DNA from: Dactylis glomerata
Lineage: Eukaryota; Streptophyta; Magnoliopsida; Poales; Poaceae
Assembly (NCBI GenBank): GCA_007115705.1
Contig: QXEO01000143.1
Coordinates: forward strand, 6,121,434 to 6,185,433
Direction of reading: 5' to 3'
DNA: 64,000 nt
Shown here piece after piece: positions 11,571 to 23,500 of this stretch. Each line of letters opens with the position of its first letter. Positions within the stretch are counted from its first letter, which is position 1. Under the pieces are notes generated by a model. That model did no database searches and had not been told where the DNA came from. It worked only from the letters and a program-made list of their open reading frames with translations. The position numbers and the translations under genes are program-made.

Positions 11571-13272
11571 CTAGCATGGTGGCCCTCGCAAACTCGAGGG
11601 AATCTTAAGGAGAGCAGTATTAACAAAAAAAACTCCTATGCAAATACTTTTTTCCTTCCATTTACCATAATATTGCTAAAAGTAATTGATAAAATTGATT
11701 TTTCTTCTTCTTTATTCTATGTAACTTGATGACACAATAATGTGTTCAATTGCCACACAAACCAAACTAACAGGTAGTTTGCATGTACATAAGTTATCAT
11801 GTGTTAGCTAGCACAGGTCTATAGCTCTATGCCCGTCCTCTAATTTTCTACATGGCTATCATGAGAAAGCTTGTATACATGCGGATATCTATTTCGGCTC
11901 ACGGGAGTAAATGAACTAATTATCAGAAAACATGTTTCAAAATGTCAAAATAATTGGAACAATTTTTTTTCATATACATCCAGGCATACTATGTTCACAC
12001 ACAAATTTTTGGAAAGAAAGAACATTTTTTGTGTCCCGTATAAAAAGATAAATTTATGTATGAACATATGACTATTTACGGAACATATTTTTGTCTGTTT
12101 TACCGATGCCATATAAAATGTTCCTTTTTATCAAAAACTTGTGTGGAAACATTGAATGTTCTGATCTACATGCGAAATTTATTTTTGAATTTTTTGACAT
12201 TTTAAATTTTGTTTTTATGTATTTTCTATAATAGGTTCATATGGACATGGGAGCCAAAACATCTCCTCTACATGCATGTTCCTATTCTCTTGCAAAACTA
12301 AATATATGGGTGGCTGACAGCCTTCAAACACACTATTTCACATCCGAATCTAGGTATGAAACCTTTTTTCTTACTCCCCAGCCAATGCGGATGTTGGTGT
12401 CTAATCACCCTTTAGCCATTGTTATCGTGTCACCCGTCGTGAATTTTGTACATCACAATAGTACTAAGTGTATAGGGGTATATGATGTTAAAGAAAACTT
12501 CACACTGCCAATAGTTCTATTTAAGGGGTTCAATTGTATCTCTTCATTACATTAGATTAGCATAGATCGGTGTCATGAGGACTCATGTTGAATCAGGCCT
12601 ATAGTACAACTTCTCATTTACATGTAGAATTATCAATTGTTATCGTCACTAGCATTGTCTAAGATCCTTGTTCTTTTTTTGCGGGTAGAGATCCTTCTAA
12701 ACTTAACTCTAATGATCCATGTAAACTTTGGATCCTAAGCTAGCCAATTTCAAAATATTTAACGTAGGAGAGTTGGAGCTCTGTACGTGGATCCAGTTTT
12801 CACCTAGCCAAATTACATATACGCTACGCTAACCTCTGTGCACAAAAAATCATGTAGAGAAAAGGAACTTATCAGCACATGCATGTTTAAATCGTTACCG
12901 GTTGGACTTACACGTAGAGAAAAGGGGCTTTCTACATGCATCTTTGAATCGTTACCGGACTGGGCTCACGTGATCCCTTTGATTTTCTCATTAATCTTTT
13001 TTTTGTGCTTTCAAGTGTACGCGAGACCTGGAAAATATCTAATGTGTGTAACGTGACGTTACGCTATTTGGTTAAATCTTAACCGTATATTTTAGATCCA
13101 ACTGTTAAAATAATTCTAATGATGTGGACTAACATGGTGCATGACGTTACGCTATTTGGTTAAATCTTAACCGTATATTTTAGATCCAACTGTTAAAATA
13201 ATTCTAATGATGTGGACTAACGTGGTGCCTCGAAAACATAACACCCGTATTGTGCTTTTAGTATATAGTAGA
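11571..13272 (-). mobile_element. Helitron 2 (non-autonomous, 1.7 kb)
   Basis: Read on the minus strand it starts TCTACTATATACTAAAAG (13272 downward, preceded by A) and ends with the hairpin CCCTCG...CGAGGG, then CCACCATG, CTAG (11574-11571) and T. It sits at the same position of block X as Helitron 1. Only the first ~150 bp and the last ~40 bp match Helitron 1; the interior is different. No Rep/helicase frame is visible. Confidence 0.82.
13054..13231. repeat. 89 bp tandem duplication near the Helitron 2 5' end
   Basis: The unit starting 'gacgttacgctatttggtt' at 13054 is repeated at 13143, almost without change, through 'gtggactaac.tggtgc'. Helitron 1 has only one, diverged, copy of this segment, so the duplication is specific to this copy. 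Confidence 0.85.
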
Positions 13273-14264
13273 TTAGTCAAAATGGCTTTTTTGCTTACTT
13301 TTGAAAATTATATTACTGATGTATGCCCGCGTAGTGATACGCCACTAGTATTTCTGTTAGTACTGTCATGGCATAGGTATGCCACCAGTATTTTCGTTAC
13401 TAGTAGCATGAGACGGGCACGCCATTAGTAACATTTATCATTGGCACCATATTAGGTATGCGCCACTCCTGCCAATAGTAGCATTTTTTCACGCCGACTA
13501 TAGATTTTTGTTAGGAAAATGTGTATGTGTGCATAGAGTGTCACCCGCATGGGCATCATTTCCAATATCCTTGACGGAGCCCGTTCCAAAGCCGCACAAT
13601 ATGAACAAGAGAACGAAGATAAAGAGGAAGGAGTGGAACAAACATTATTCAACGTTGACACCGGAAAGAAGTGGCCGAGGAGACAAAAATCTTGATGGCT
13701 GACACGACGAATATGGACTAGGACGTGAAAACTTAGTTTGATCAAACTCGTAAGCGCATCTTAGAGCATCTCCATTTATGATTTCTATGCATATGTGAGA
13801 TCTAAAGTGATTGTTGGAGTTGGTGCCAATTTGGTGGCCGACCATGTTTGTGGTGACGGGCCATGTTTTGGGTGGCCAGGGCTTCAATTTTATGGCTACA
13901 TATTTGTGTGTTTTAATTGTGTGGGTTTTTAAATAGCAGTAAAATAGGTGATATCAGAAAAAAAAAGTCAAAATCCCAAGTTCAAAATCAGCAGGTTTGC
14001 CCGGCGGGGCGCCGTCTCGGTGGACAAGTGTCTGGGCCGGCCTCGTTTAAGATGTGTGCGACTCTTTTCAGGGGCAGACGCTCTAAGACTTTGTTCTGTT
14101 TGTGGGAGCATGCTCTTCTTGTCATCCGGTGATACGACACAGACGCAAACGTACTGCCAAAGGTGCAACTTCACCTCTACTTGTAGTGGTCATTTACTAA
14201 AACTTTTCAACCGAGAAGTAATAGCATATAACATGTTCAACAAAGTATGTACCTACTAACATAG

Positions 14265-17050
14265 CACTACAGGAATTTCAGGAAACGCCGACGGCCAACA
14301 GCCCTCGGCGTAGGCTTAATTGCTGTCGGCGTAGATGCCCCTCGGCGTAGCTCTATTTAACCGTCGGCGTAGCTATTGCCCTCGGCGTAGTCTATGCCGA
14401 CGGCTTTGCCCTCGGCGTAGCCCCGTCGGCATAGTTTATAATTTTTTCAAAAAAAGTTCAATTTTTTTTGAATTTTTTTTTCAAATTTTTTTTGAATCTT
14501 TGAATTGTTTGACTCGTTAATCTCTCAATTAGAATATTTTTCACACTAATTACACTTAATCTTTGGTCAAATTTAAGTTTTGGTCAAACTTCCCGATCGG
14601 TCACCCATCCTCACACTACTCCACCTCCAGCACGCTTAACTTCTCTGTTCCATCCGAATGAGTGTCCACAAAGCAAATTATACCTTGTTGATAATACTAC
14701 CATATCAATCCTATTAACCCTTATACCACTATGTCACATGTCATTAGTTTTAAATTTCCAAACTATATATTAAGTAAACAACAATAAATAAGTAATAAAT
14801 ATATTGAATTCCAAACTATATAATAAGTAAATAAAAATTAATAATTAATAAATATATTGAATAATTTATATCTTTAAATCTGTAAATCGAAATTTGACAA
14901 TTATATGTCTAAATTGATAAGAAAAATGAGAGGAATCCAAATATGACATCCATATGTAATGTTTTTATGTTTTATTTAATTTTTGAATTTCTTATGCTCG
15001 TTTTTGAATTTAATGTATCATTAGTGATATCTCGAACTAATGAGATTTACATTGAAAAAAATCATAAACAATTCAAAAAAATCAAAAAAAGGAAAAACCT
15101 TCTCTCATAGTCTTCTTATGTCAAATACTAACGAGTCCACTTGATAAACAAGTTCTACATAGTTTTCTTATGTCATACCCCCGCTTTACCCCGTTAACCC
15201 TCGCTTTACCCCGTTGATAAACGGCAGACATGAATCTTCTTTGCTAGGGATCGAATTTTGCAAAACTCTTTGTGTATCTATAATAAAATAACATGTTGTG
15301 TATCTAAAAGTGATTTTTTAAAAAAAATCATGAGAAAGCCATGCTGGAGCTGTAGTTCAAATTTGCCCTGCTTCCTGCTGAATTGGCAAGAGTTTGCCTT
15401 TTTTGTGGAAGGTTAATGCAAAGCTTCACATACACAAATAATTGGTGATATATACATAAAATGTGTCCTAATATTGTTTAAAATTATGGTGGTCTATTTT
15501 TGTAATGTATTTTCAGTACTTCCTTCACAAAAAACCCCAATTTTGACACTTAGAAAATAGAAATTAATTTTTTTACATAGAAAATGAAAACTCGCAATAT
15601 AAACTTTATTTGCCATCCCAATATACACACATGTGCACAATATGGGGTCATTTGAACAAACTATTCTATTATTTGGGTCATGACCTAGCTCATGTGGCTT
15701 GAAAGCCATGAAATTTCGTACATGATAGGTCATTTTTGAGAAGGAGTTTCTACAATATTTGTAATAGTCCAAGTTTATTATTTTTCCTCACAACTAGGTA
15801 ACATGAAATGACACAATGCGAAGGCTTTACATTTTTTTGAATTTTTTTGAACTTCTTATGCTCGATTCAAAATGCGGTCGAAACGGCGGGCATGAACCTT
15901 CTTAGCTAGGAGTTGAATTTTGTAGAACTATTTATGGATCTATGATAAAACATCTGCTTGTGAGCATGAAAATCATTTTTTGAAAAAATCATGGGAAAAC
16001 TATGATACAGTTGTAGTTCAAATTGACCTCGCTTCCTACTGAATCGGCAAGAGTTTGTCTTTTTTGTGAAAGGTTAATGCAAAGCTTTATACACAAAAAA
16101 ATGGTGATATGTATGTAAAATGTGTCCTACTATTGTTGAAAATTAGGGTGGTATAATTTTGTAATGTATTTTCAGTACTTGCTTCACAAAAAAACCCAAT
16201 CTTGACACTTTGAAAATGGAAATTGATTTTTTTATGCATAGAAAATGAAAACTCCCAATATGAACTTTGTTTGCCATCCCAATATGCACACATGTGCACA
16301 ATATGGGGTCATTTGAACAAATTATTCCATGATTTGGGTCATGACCTAGCTCATCTGGCTTGAAAGCCATGAAACTTCGTACATGATAGATCATATCTGA
16401 GAAGGGGTTTCTACAATATTTGCAATAGTCTAAATTTAATTTTTTTCCTCATAACTAGGTCACATAACATGACACAATGCGAAGGTTTTATATTTTTTTG
16501 ATTTTTTTGAATCTGTTAGGCTCGATTTAAAATGCGGTCAAAACAGCGGGCATAAACCTTCTTAGCTTGGGGTTGAATTTTATAGAACTATTAATGGATC
16601 TCTGATAAAACTTCTACTTGTGAACCTGAAAATGATTTTTTAGAAAAATCATGGGCAAACTATGATGCGGCTCTAGTTCAAATTTTCTCGACTTCCAGCT
16701 GAATCAAAACCCTAAATCCCTAAACTGATAATCCTAACAAATTAAATTAATTAGTTCTAAATTTGGAAGGTTTAGATGAATAGATCTTATTTTTCTACAA
16801 ATTTTGATATATTATTTGTATTTTTATGAATTAAAATGATTTAGTTATGATTTTTCTAAGATTAATGTGGTAAAATAGAAAATAGCTATGCCGAGGGCAT
16901 TGCCGTCGGCGTAGAGAAGGCCGTCGGCGTAGCTATCTTACGCCGACGACAGTTCTATGCCGACGGCCAATTTCGTGAGCTGCTTGACCCGTGGCCTACG
17001 CCGACGGCACCGACGTTTGGCCGTCGGCATATTGCACCATTCCCGTAGTG
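14265..17050. mobile_element. complete non-autonomous CACTA transposon, 2.79 kb
   Basis: The left end is CACTACAGGAATTTC and the right end is the complement of CACTACGGGAATGGTGC. TAG is duplicated on both sides (14262-14264 and 17051-17053), the 3 bp duplication expected for CACTA. Subterminal regions (14285-14435 and 16890-17030) are packed with GCCGACGGC/CTCGGCGTAG motifs in both orientations, the likely transposase binding sites. The interior has two ~661 bp tandem repeats related to those at 1090-3000. No transposase gene is present. Confidence 0.93.
15300..16690. repeat. two ~661 bp tandem repeats inside the CACTA element
   Basis: The landmark 'acaatatggggtcatttgaa' occurs at about 15637 and 16298. 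Neighbouring text ('gcttgaaagccatgaaa.ttcgtacatgata') is shared between the units and is recognisably homologous to the 670 bp repeats of the first CACTA element ('cacatctaggtgatataaaatgac' versus 'cacaactaggtaacatgaaatgac'). Confidence 0.8.
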
Positions 17051-17055
17051 TAGTA

Positions 17056-17640
17056 TGACTACTAGCATATAACATGTTCATCAACTGAACATAGTACGAA
17101 CTAATTATAATACACAATGATGCCCTTATCACCATGATCTGGGTTGCTGTCGTAAGAAGCGTTAAAGACAGAGTCGACGTACTTGTAAAACACCATGATG
17201 TCATCATCACATGGTCAACCATGCATCCTCTCATCTTATATCACGTACCTTCCTTCAAGGCCTCTATAACAAGGGAAACCAAAATAGATTATGTCTGCTT
17301 CGTTGGTGACTAAATCCCTGAAGTCATTAGCCTTTTCATCATGGCCAGGTTGACCTCAAGTGTGATGCGGTCATCAATTCCAACGTTGACATGGACTAGG
17401 ATGTCACGCCTTCCCTTGCAGGGGATGGTCTGAGAAAATAAAATTAAAACAAAACAAAAATTAGTCATTTCTTGGGTGCAACCATAAACAACTTAGGTGC
17501 AACACGTTGAATTAAAACATACACTGCCCTAGTTAGAAATTCCTGATGGAGGTCTATGAAAAACTTCTTATCGTTGAACTTGTGGTAGATACAATTTGCA
17601 TACATGTGAACCATTGCATTCATGTTAACAACTTATACAT
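17056..17640 (-). pseudogene. block T copy 2: broken gene of unknown function
   Basis: This is the paralogue of 8277-8870. Exon a (about 17614-17465) reads MVHMYANCIYHKFND... and exon b starts at an intact TTTTCTCAG acceptor near 17431, reading ...GRRDILVHVNVGIDDRIT... Here the acceptor is intact but one base is missing where copy 1 has 'ttgaaaaaggcc' (this copy 'atgaaaaggct'), which shifts the frame. The two copies therefore carry different lesions. An upstream exon may be the one at 17828-17950. Confidence 0.5.
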
Positions 17641-17827
17641 ACACGATCATCCAAATAGACAAAACACATTATATAGACACTCCTAGTTCATCGCATATTT
17701 GAGACTCTCGAGTGGTTCATTAATTGCACAATTTACAAACTTTTGTACGATCAGTTGCAAATTAAACTTAAATATTCTGAAATTTAGAAAATCTGGCTGT
17801 AGTATCTCTAGATAGCTCAGTCCCCAT

Positions 17828-17950
17828 CTATCTGGCCCTCCGGCTTCTCGCTGTGTCCATGTTCGCGAGGTCGTCCAAGTCTATGTTTTTGTTGTCAGAA
17901 GTGTCCCCGTCGTCCTGGCACGCACCAGAGGCAGAAGTGTCCCCGTCGTC
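17828..17950 (-). pseudogene. exon-like segment with a repeated DDGDTS motif
   Basis: Behind a TTTGCTTTGGCAG acceptor-like site, 40 codons are open to a TAG stop, containing the duplicated acidic motif QDDGDTS (36 bp direct repeat in DNA) and ending NIDLDDLANMDTARSRRAR. It lies upstream of block T copy 2 on the same strand and may be an earlier exon of that gene or an alternative last exon. I recognise no family. Confidence 0.35.
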
Positions 17951-18768
17951 CTGCCAAAGCAAACTAAGGAGACGTGCAGTTACAGGGCGTTGAGAAGGGG
18001 CAGCCCAATGATGTTAGTAGAAGGACCGTGTAGGTATATTGCCACACGATGACCAAAGGAAACTAACCTCACCGCATTCTGTTGCAGCCTAGACTCTATA
18101 GCCCATCAGAGTTCGGTTTCAGCTAAGATTTTCAGTATCGGGATACTAGGTAGTATCGTTTTCTTGTCAGCAGTATCGTATCGTAGAATTGTATCGTAGT
18201 ATCACGATACTATGAGATTTTTATTTTTAATAAAATATATGTTTGCATTAGTAATATACCTAAAATATATATATCAAAATTTAATTTTTATTTGTTATTT
18301 AAGCATATTTTATGTATTTCATAGAGTCTGATTATGTAAAATGATGCATTTATAATATAAATATGGGCCCACCCATACGATACATAATGCAAACATAATT
18401 AATTAGGAACCCACAAAATAAAATACCGGGTTTAAGAAAACGAATACACATAACTCACTAGTTGACTTCTTCCTTGCATGTATGCAGTCCTTTTTTAAAC
18501 CCATATCAATCAAACTAATAGACGTTGTATTATTTATATACTTAATTAGCCTTGAAATTACAAAACTAATTTTAATCTTGAGCTTGCCACAGCTTCGTGT
18601 CCTTATTTTTTACTATAGGTGTGGGATCGTATGGTATCGTTTTTGTATCGGGATACTAAAGATACCACGATATGTATCGGGATACGAGTATGATACTACC
18701 CAGATTAAGATACCATCACGATACGTATCGTTTTACCGTGGTAGTATCATAAAATCGTAAGATACTAA

Positions 18769-19319
18769 GGATGTGTTCGGTTCTGGAATTTGGAGGAATG
18801 GAACGGGTCGGTTCCGTCCCTAGGACCAATTCGTGTGTTCGGTTGAAGAGAAGGAACAGAACCAACTAGTCCCCCGAAATGGAATATTCCACGCAGATGC
18901 GGAACGGACCGATCCAGCCAAATCGGCCGGACGTGGTGGAATGGCACAGTGCCTCCATCTAATTAATCAAGTTTAGCAATAATTAATCAAGATTAGACTA
19001 TAATTAATCAAGATTAATTATAATTAATCAAGATTAATTATAATTAATCAAGATTAATTATAATTAATCAAGATTAGGAATAATTAATCAAGATTAGGAA
19101 TAATTAATCAAGATTAAGCAAAAATTAATGAAGATTAAGCAAGGGCCTGCCGCCAATGCCATTGGTGGCATGTCCAGGTGGCGGCATGTGGCAACCGGGC
19201 TGGCGGCATGTTCGGTTCCTCGAATTTTTCCGAACCGAACACAGGGTCGGAACGATTCCATGCCCTAGGAATGGAACCATTTCATTCCGTCCTCCCCGGT
19301 TCCAGAACCGAACACATCC
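18769..19319. mobile_element. PIF/Harbinger-type element nested in the MULE MITE
   Basis: Terminal inverted repeats GGATGTGTTCGGTTCTGGAA and its complement bound the element. TAA is duplicated on both sides (18766-18768 and 19320-19322). The 3 bp TAA/TTA target and the GGNTGTGTTCGG-like terminus are those of Harbinger/Tourist elements. The interior contains a 20 bp tandem array and no transposase gene. Confidence 0.88.
18961..19141. repeat. nine-copy 20 bp tandem array
   Basis: The unit 'aattaatcaagattaattat' is repeated about nine times with small changes in the last six bases (gcaat, gactat, attat, ggaat, agcaaa). It lies wholly inside the Harbinger-type element. Confidence 0.92.
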
Positions 19320-19379
19320 TAAGATACGTATCGGGATACTGACAACCATGGTTTCAGCAACCGTGAAGGGATAGACAGG

Positions 19380-19660
19380 TTCGCACATCGGGGTTATCTG
19401 CCATTGTTACTGGAATTTCCAATGCTTCCTACTCCCATCTGATCTTCTAGTAGAATTAAATTGTCGATGATACTAGGCACACTCATTTGTCGCCCTCCTC
19501 TTCAACCTTTTTGTGCAGCAACTGGCGGTACACTTTGAGTGTTAGTTACCCTCTAGATGCAAAGTCGATGTGCAATTTATAGGCACCCATACGTTCGTGA
19601 ATAAGTGCTACTACATGCATATTTAGTGATTTTACCTATCAGCTATTTTAATTTCAAAGG
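19380..19660. repeat. block S, copy 4 of 4 (most diverged)
   Basis: It shares 'tccaatgcttcctactcccatctgatct', 'cactcatttgtc', 'cttcaacctttttg' and 'tttagtgattttacctatcagctatttt' with the other S copies. Only the right half of the block is present. Confidence 0.5.
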
Positions 19661-20528
19661 TGTGAAAATGCATAACCGTGTCTTGGTCCGTTGGTTTACA
19701 AATTTATGTCAGATTCAAATCTTCCAAATTTTCTGAAATTAAGCCAAACAAGTGTGGATAGGCTGCTGACATACATGGCCCGATGTTATCTGCCTAGTCC
19801 GCTATCACATAATCCTGACATGTGGGTCTCGCTTGTTAGTTTGGGGACACTTACAGAAATATGGTAAAAATGTTACAAGGTCGAAACAATGTGGTAAAAT
19901 ATGGCAAGTTGTTCATTAATTAAATGTGGTAAAAGCAAAAAATGTTCTGTAAATAAGGGGAAAAGTGAAACATACTCCGCCATTAAAAAAGTTATTATAG
20001 AAGATTAAGTTTTTAACTTGGAAAAGGGGCGATAAGTACGGGGGTGGTTTTTCTGCTCAGTATCTCATATGCTTCTGGTTCAATAAAATATTTGAAACAA
20101 ATAGCAAACAAAATCATAAAAATCCGAATTTTTTTCTACAATGAACATGTGTTATAAGAGCATGCCCAAATTTTCTGAGAAAAGATATATGTGGTGGTCT
20201 ATACAAAAAGACAAATCTCAGTGTTATAAAAAACAAATCTAAGTGCTCTAAATAGCACAAAATTTTGTTATTTTTGCATAAACCACATAACATGTCATTT
20301 CTCACTAAAATGTTGCTCCCAGGGTGAACACATGTTCATGTTCACTGTACAAAAATTTCAGATTTTGTACATTATTTGCTATTTTTTCGAATTTTTTATT
20401 AGACCAGGAGCATATGAGCTCGGGTTCAAATGTGGATTCCCGGATAAGTAGGGGCACTTGAATGAAATTGGAGAATCATTGCCCAACAAATTCCGTTCCA
20501 GTGCAACCAGGGCCATGCATCTACCGGA
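19661..20528. other. non-coding spacer
   Basis: AT-rich sequence with no gene or nameable repeat. Short frames on the minus strand near 20114-20305 are low-complexity. The right edge is fixed by the MULE-like terminus at 20529. Confidence 0.4.
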
Positions 20529-23500
20529 AATGCTACACCTACGGGAAGTTACGGACCCTTTTACGCGCTGACAAGGACCGAGTCCGACGTGGCCAAAAAA
20601 AAAGAAGAAGATGCCGCGCTAACCAAGCCCGCTAATTATGCAACCAAATAAGGAATTGCACCTGAAGTTTGTACTCTGTTGAGATCGATCTGGCCAAGTG
20701 CTGCCTCCGTCGCGCCTCGGCCCCACGCCGGTTCCTTGCGTTGAGATCGACGAGGCCGAGTGCTGTCTCCCTTGCATCGCCGGCGTACGTCGCGGCGGCA
20801 CCCTCTGATTCCTCTCGCCAGCTTCCTCTGCCTGGAGCACGAACGGCCATCAGGCCGCGCGCCCGTTGCCGAGATCGACCAGGTCGCGCAGTCGTGAACG
20901 GCCTGGACGTCCTCCGATTGTTCAACATCTTCGTCTACCTGCAGCGCGACGTGGTGCGTCGCCGAGCTGCTCGCCGCGGACGACGCACACGCAAGTACCG
21001 GACTCACGAACGGTAGAGCTGCTCGAGTTCACACAGGTTTGCCTTCTTCAGATCGCTCGTAGCTGATTAATGCATGATTACTGCTAATTCCTATCTAGCA
21101 TATGGCGGACAAGTTCATATCATATATACTGGGAATGTAGACTGCTCTAGGCGTACACGTTCAGAACTTGTATAGTGCTAGAATGGTTCATGTAAAATAC
21201 TTGGCATTAACATGTTTTTATCTCAATAAATATTGATATATCAGAAACATAATCATTAGATATTTTATGATTTATAGGTATGGATGATCAAATTAATAAT
21301 GTTGAAGAATCAAGTGGCATGTCTATTTCAAGCGATCAGCATGGCATAGAGCAACGGAAGGAAAGTAATATGCAGGGTGAAGCTCCAACTGATTCCGTAC
21401 TTGAAGATCCTGAGTTGGGCATGGCTTTTGATAGTGTGGATGATTTGCGAGAGTATTACAGTAAATTGAAAAATAAAAGATCTAATGCAAAGAGAAAAGC
21501 ATCTGAAAATGACATTTTACAACAAGAATAGATGGAACATGAGGTAGTTCTTTTTGTTTCGTAGCTATTCAACAATCTCTATGCGCACCATGTATACGTA
21601 TATGTTAACGATTATGTCCTCTAACATAGATTCACCAAAGAGCCTATTTGGATGGACAAGCTTGTAGTAGCACAATTCAAGTATCTTTGTTTCTCATCTC
21701 TTTGATTTCAGTACATAGTTGAGCATCTGTATCATTTATGGCCTTATTTGGAGCAGGTATCTTTTGACTTCGGCACTAGACCTAGCAACATAAATCCATG
21801 CTTGACAACTCCACTGTCTTATGGAACATTTGAGGTTCGTTTCTCATCTCTCTGTTTCTAATGAATACTTCAAGATCCAACTCATTTTATGAATTGTTTG
21901 TCATAGGGATCATTTAACTTGCACTAGTAGTGGCGACATGAATCCAACCATGACAGCTCCAATACCTTATGGAGCAATTCAGGGTTCTTCATTTTTGGCA
22001 TCTTTATTTTTGTATCTTCATTTTTAATTAAAATACTTCTACATCGAATTCACCATATGAATTTGTTTGGTGCAGAAACCGTTTGACTTTGGCGTTAGCA
22101 ACATGAATCCAACCATGACAGCTATAGTACCATCTAGAGGTTCATCGGCCATTATTATGCCTCCAGTTCTTGGAAAATATACAAGCATGTTGTTTCAAGT
22201 TGAACAAAACTCTGGCGCTCCGTCTAGGTCTCCACATTTACAATTTGATGGATTCGGAGAGCTTGACGATACAATGGATCATAGTTAGAGATAAATTCTG
22301 TAATTTAAAGATGCTTGACGTAGTCGTTTTTTTATGCACTTCACAACTCAATGTAATAGTTACGAGTGTCTCTTAGGCTTTGCTGTCATTTGACATTATA
22401 AAGAAACCATGTCGGTTAACCAAAAAATATTAGTGTTGCCATTTTACTTCTCTGCATGCAAAGACAGTCAATATCTATTTTGTCTAATACTTACTGTAAC
22501 AATTTATTGATTTCTACATTCCCAGAATTTATAAGTTCTTTTTCCTGAAAATTATGTGTGCTACCGCTGGTCAGTTTTTGCATTGTCAACCACCAGTATT
22601 ACTACCCAGTGGTGTTTATCTCTTCAATTTATTCTAATGCTTGCTCAGCCAGAATGGTGAGAAACATGTGTGAGAAGCCAGAATGGCCAGAACCAGTATT
22701 ACTACCCTATGGTTCTTGCACAGTTGCACTAAGAATCATGTGTGAGAAGCCACAACTGGTGAGAAGCCAACCAGCTTCAGAATAGCAGTTGTACAATTTC
22801 CTTATGTTTCGTTTGCTGTGATGTTTCAGAACTAGGCCATCAGAAGACTGCCATACTATCAAATTTATCAAGTACCACTGTTGAGAAATGCGCTTCAGAA
22901 GAATACAGCAGATTACAACTAGGCCTAGTACACAAGTACTAGTGAGCAAGATCAGAAAAGCCTTCAGAATGCAACAGTTGTGCATTATCTCAGATTTGCC
23001 AATGACCTCTTTCTTATTCATGATCGCAACATACAACATCTCACACTCCCCTACCAACTACACTACTATTTGCCACTCAATTTCTCATACGCCTGACAGT
23101 AAAAATCCACAAAAATAAGACCAATCGCTGTTGCTTCGAGAGAGGGATCCCAAGAACTTCTGCTTCTTCCAAAATCAGAACAATTGAAACCAACACTTGG
23201 CTGAAATCGCCGCGAGGCTTCGGGAATGGCGAGATCGCCGGGCCGCCGCCGCGGACGAGTTCTCCTCACAGCTGCATAAGAGGCCCAGGTCGCTCTGCCG
23301 CTTCCGAAGAAGTGGGAGTCCGCCGCGCTGCTCCTGAAGAGGTCGAGGTCGCCGACGCCGCGGACGAAGTGCTCGTTGGGGCCGTCGAAGACGTCCTCAC
23401 CAGTTCCACTTGCGACGATGAGGCCGCCCTCCCACCGGATGAGCCTAAGGAGGGGAACTCGCCGCGCTACTGCCGAAGAGGCTGCTCAGGGTACGTCGCC

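Larger units (their letters stand above)
11526..14202 (-). repeat. block X copy 2 (inverted), with Helitron at 11571-13272
   Basis: This is the reverse complement of 4406-8276 in its outer parts (11526-11570 and 13273-14202). The conserved minus-strand features of copy 1 appear here on the plus strand, for example the frame '...VLLVYSRLVKMAFLLTFENY' at 13250-13330. Similarity stops inside the Helitron about 150 bp from its 5' end. Confidence 0.65.
18124..19349. mobile_element. MULE-type MITE with 9 bp target duplication, carrying a nested insertion
   Basis: GGTTTCAGC is repeated exactly at 18115-18123 and 19350-19358, a 9 bp duplication typical of Mutator-like elements. The ends are imperfect inverted repeats around 'tcagtatcgggatac'. 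The body is full of 'gtatcg' and 'cgatac' motifs in both orientations. Removing the nested 551 bp element leaves about 672 bp. No transposase frame is seen. Confidence 0.8.
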
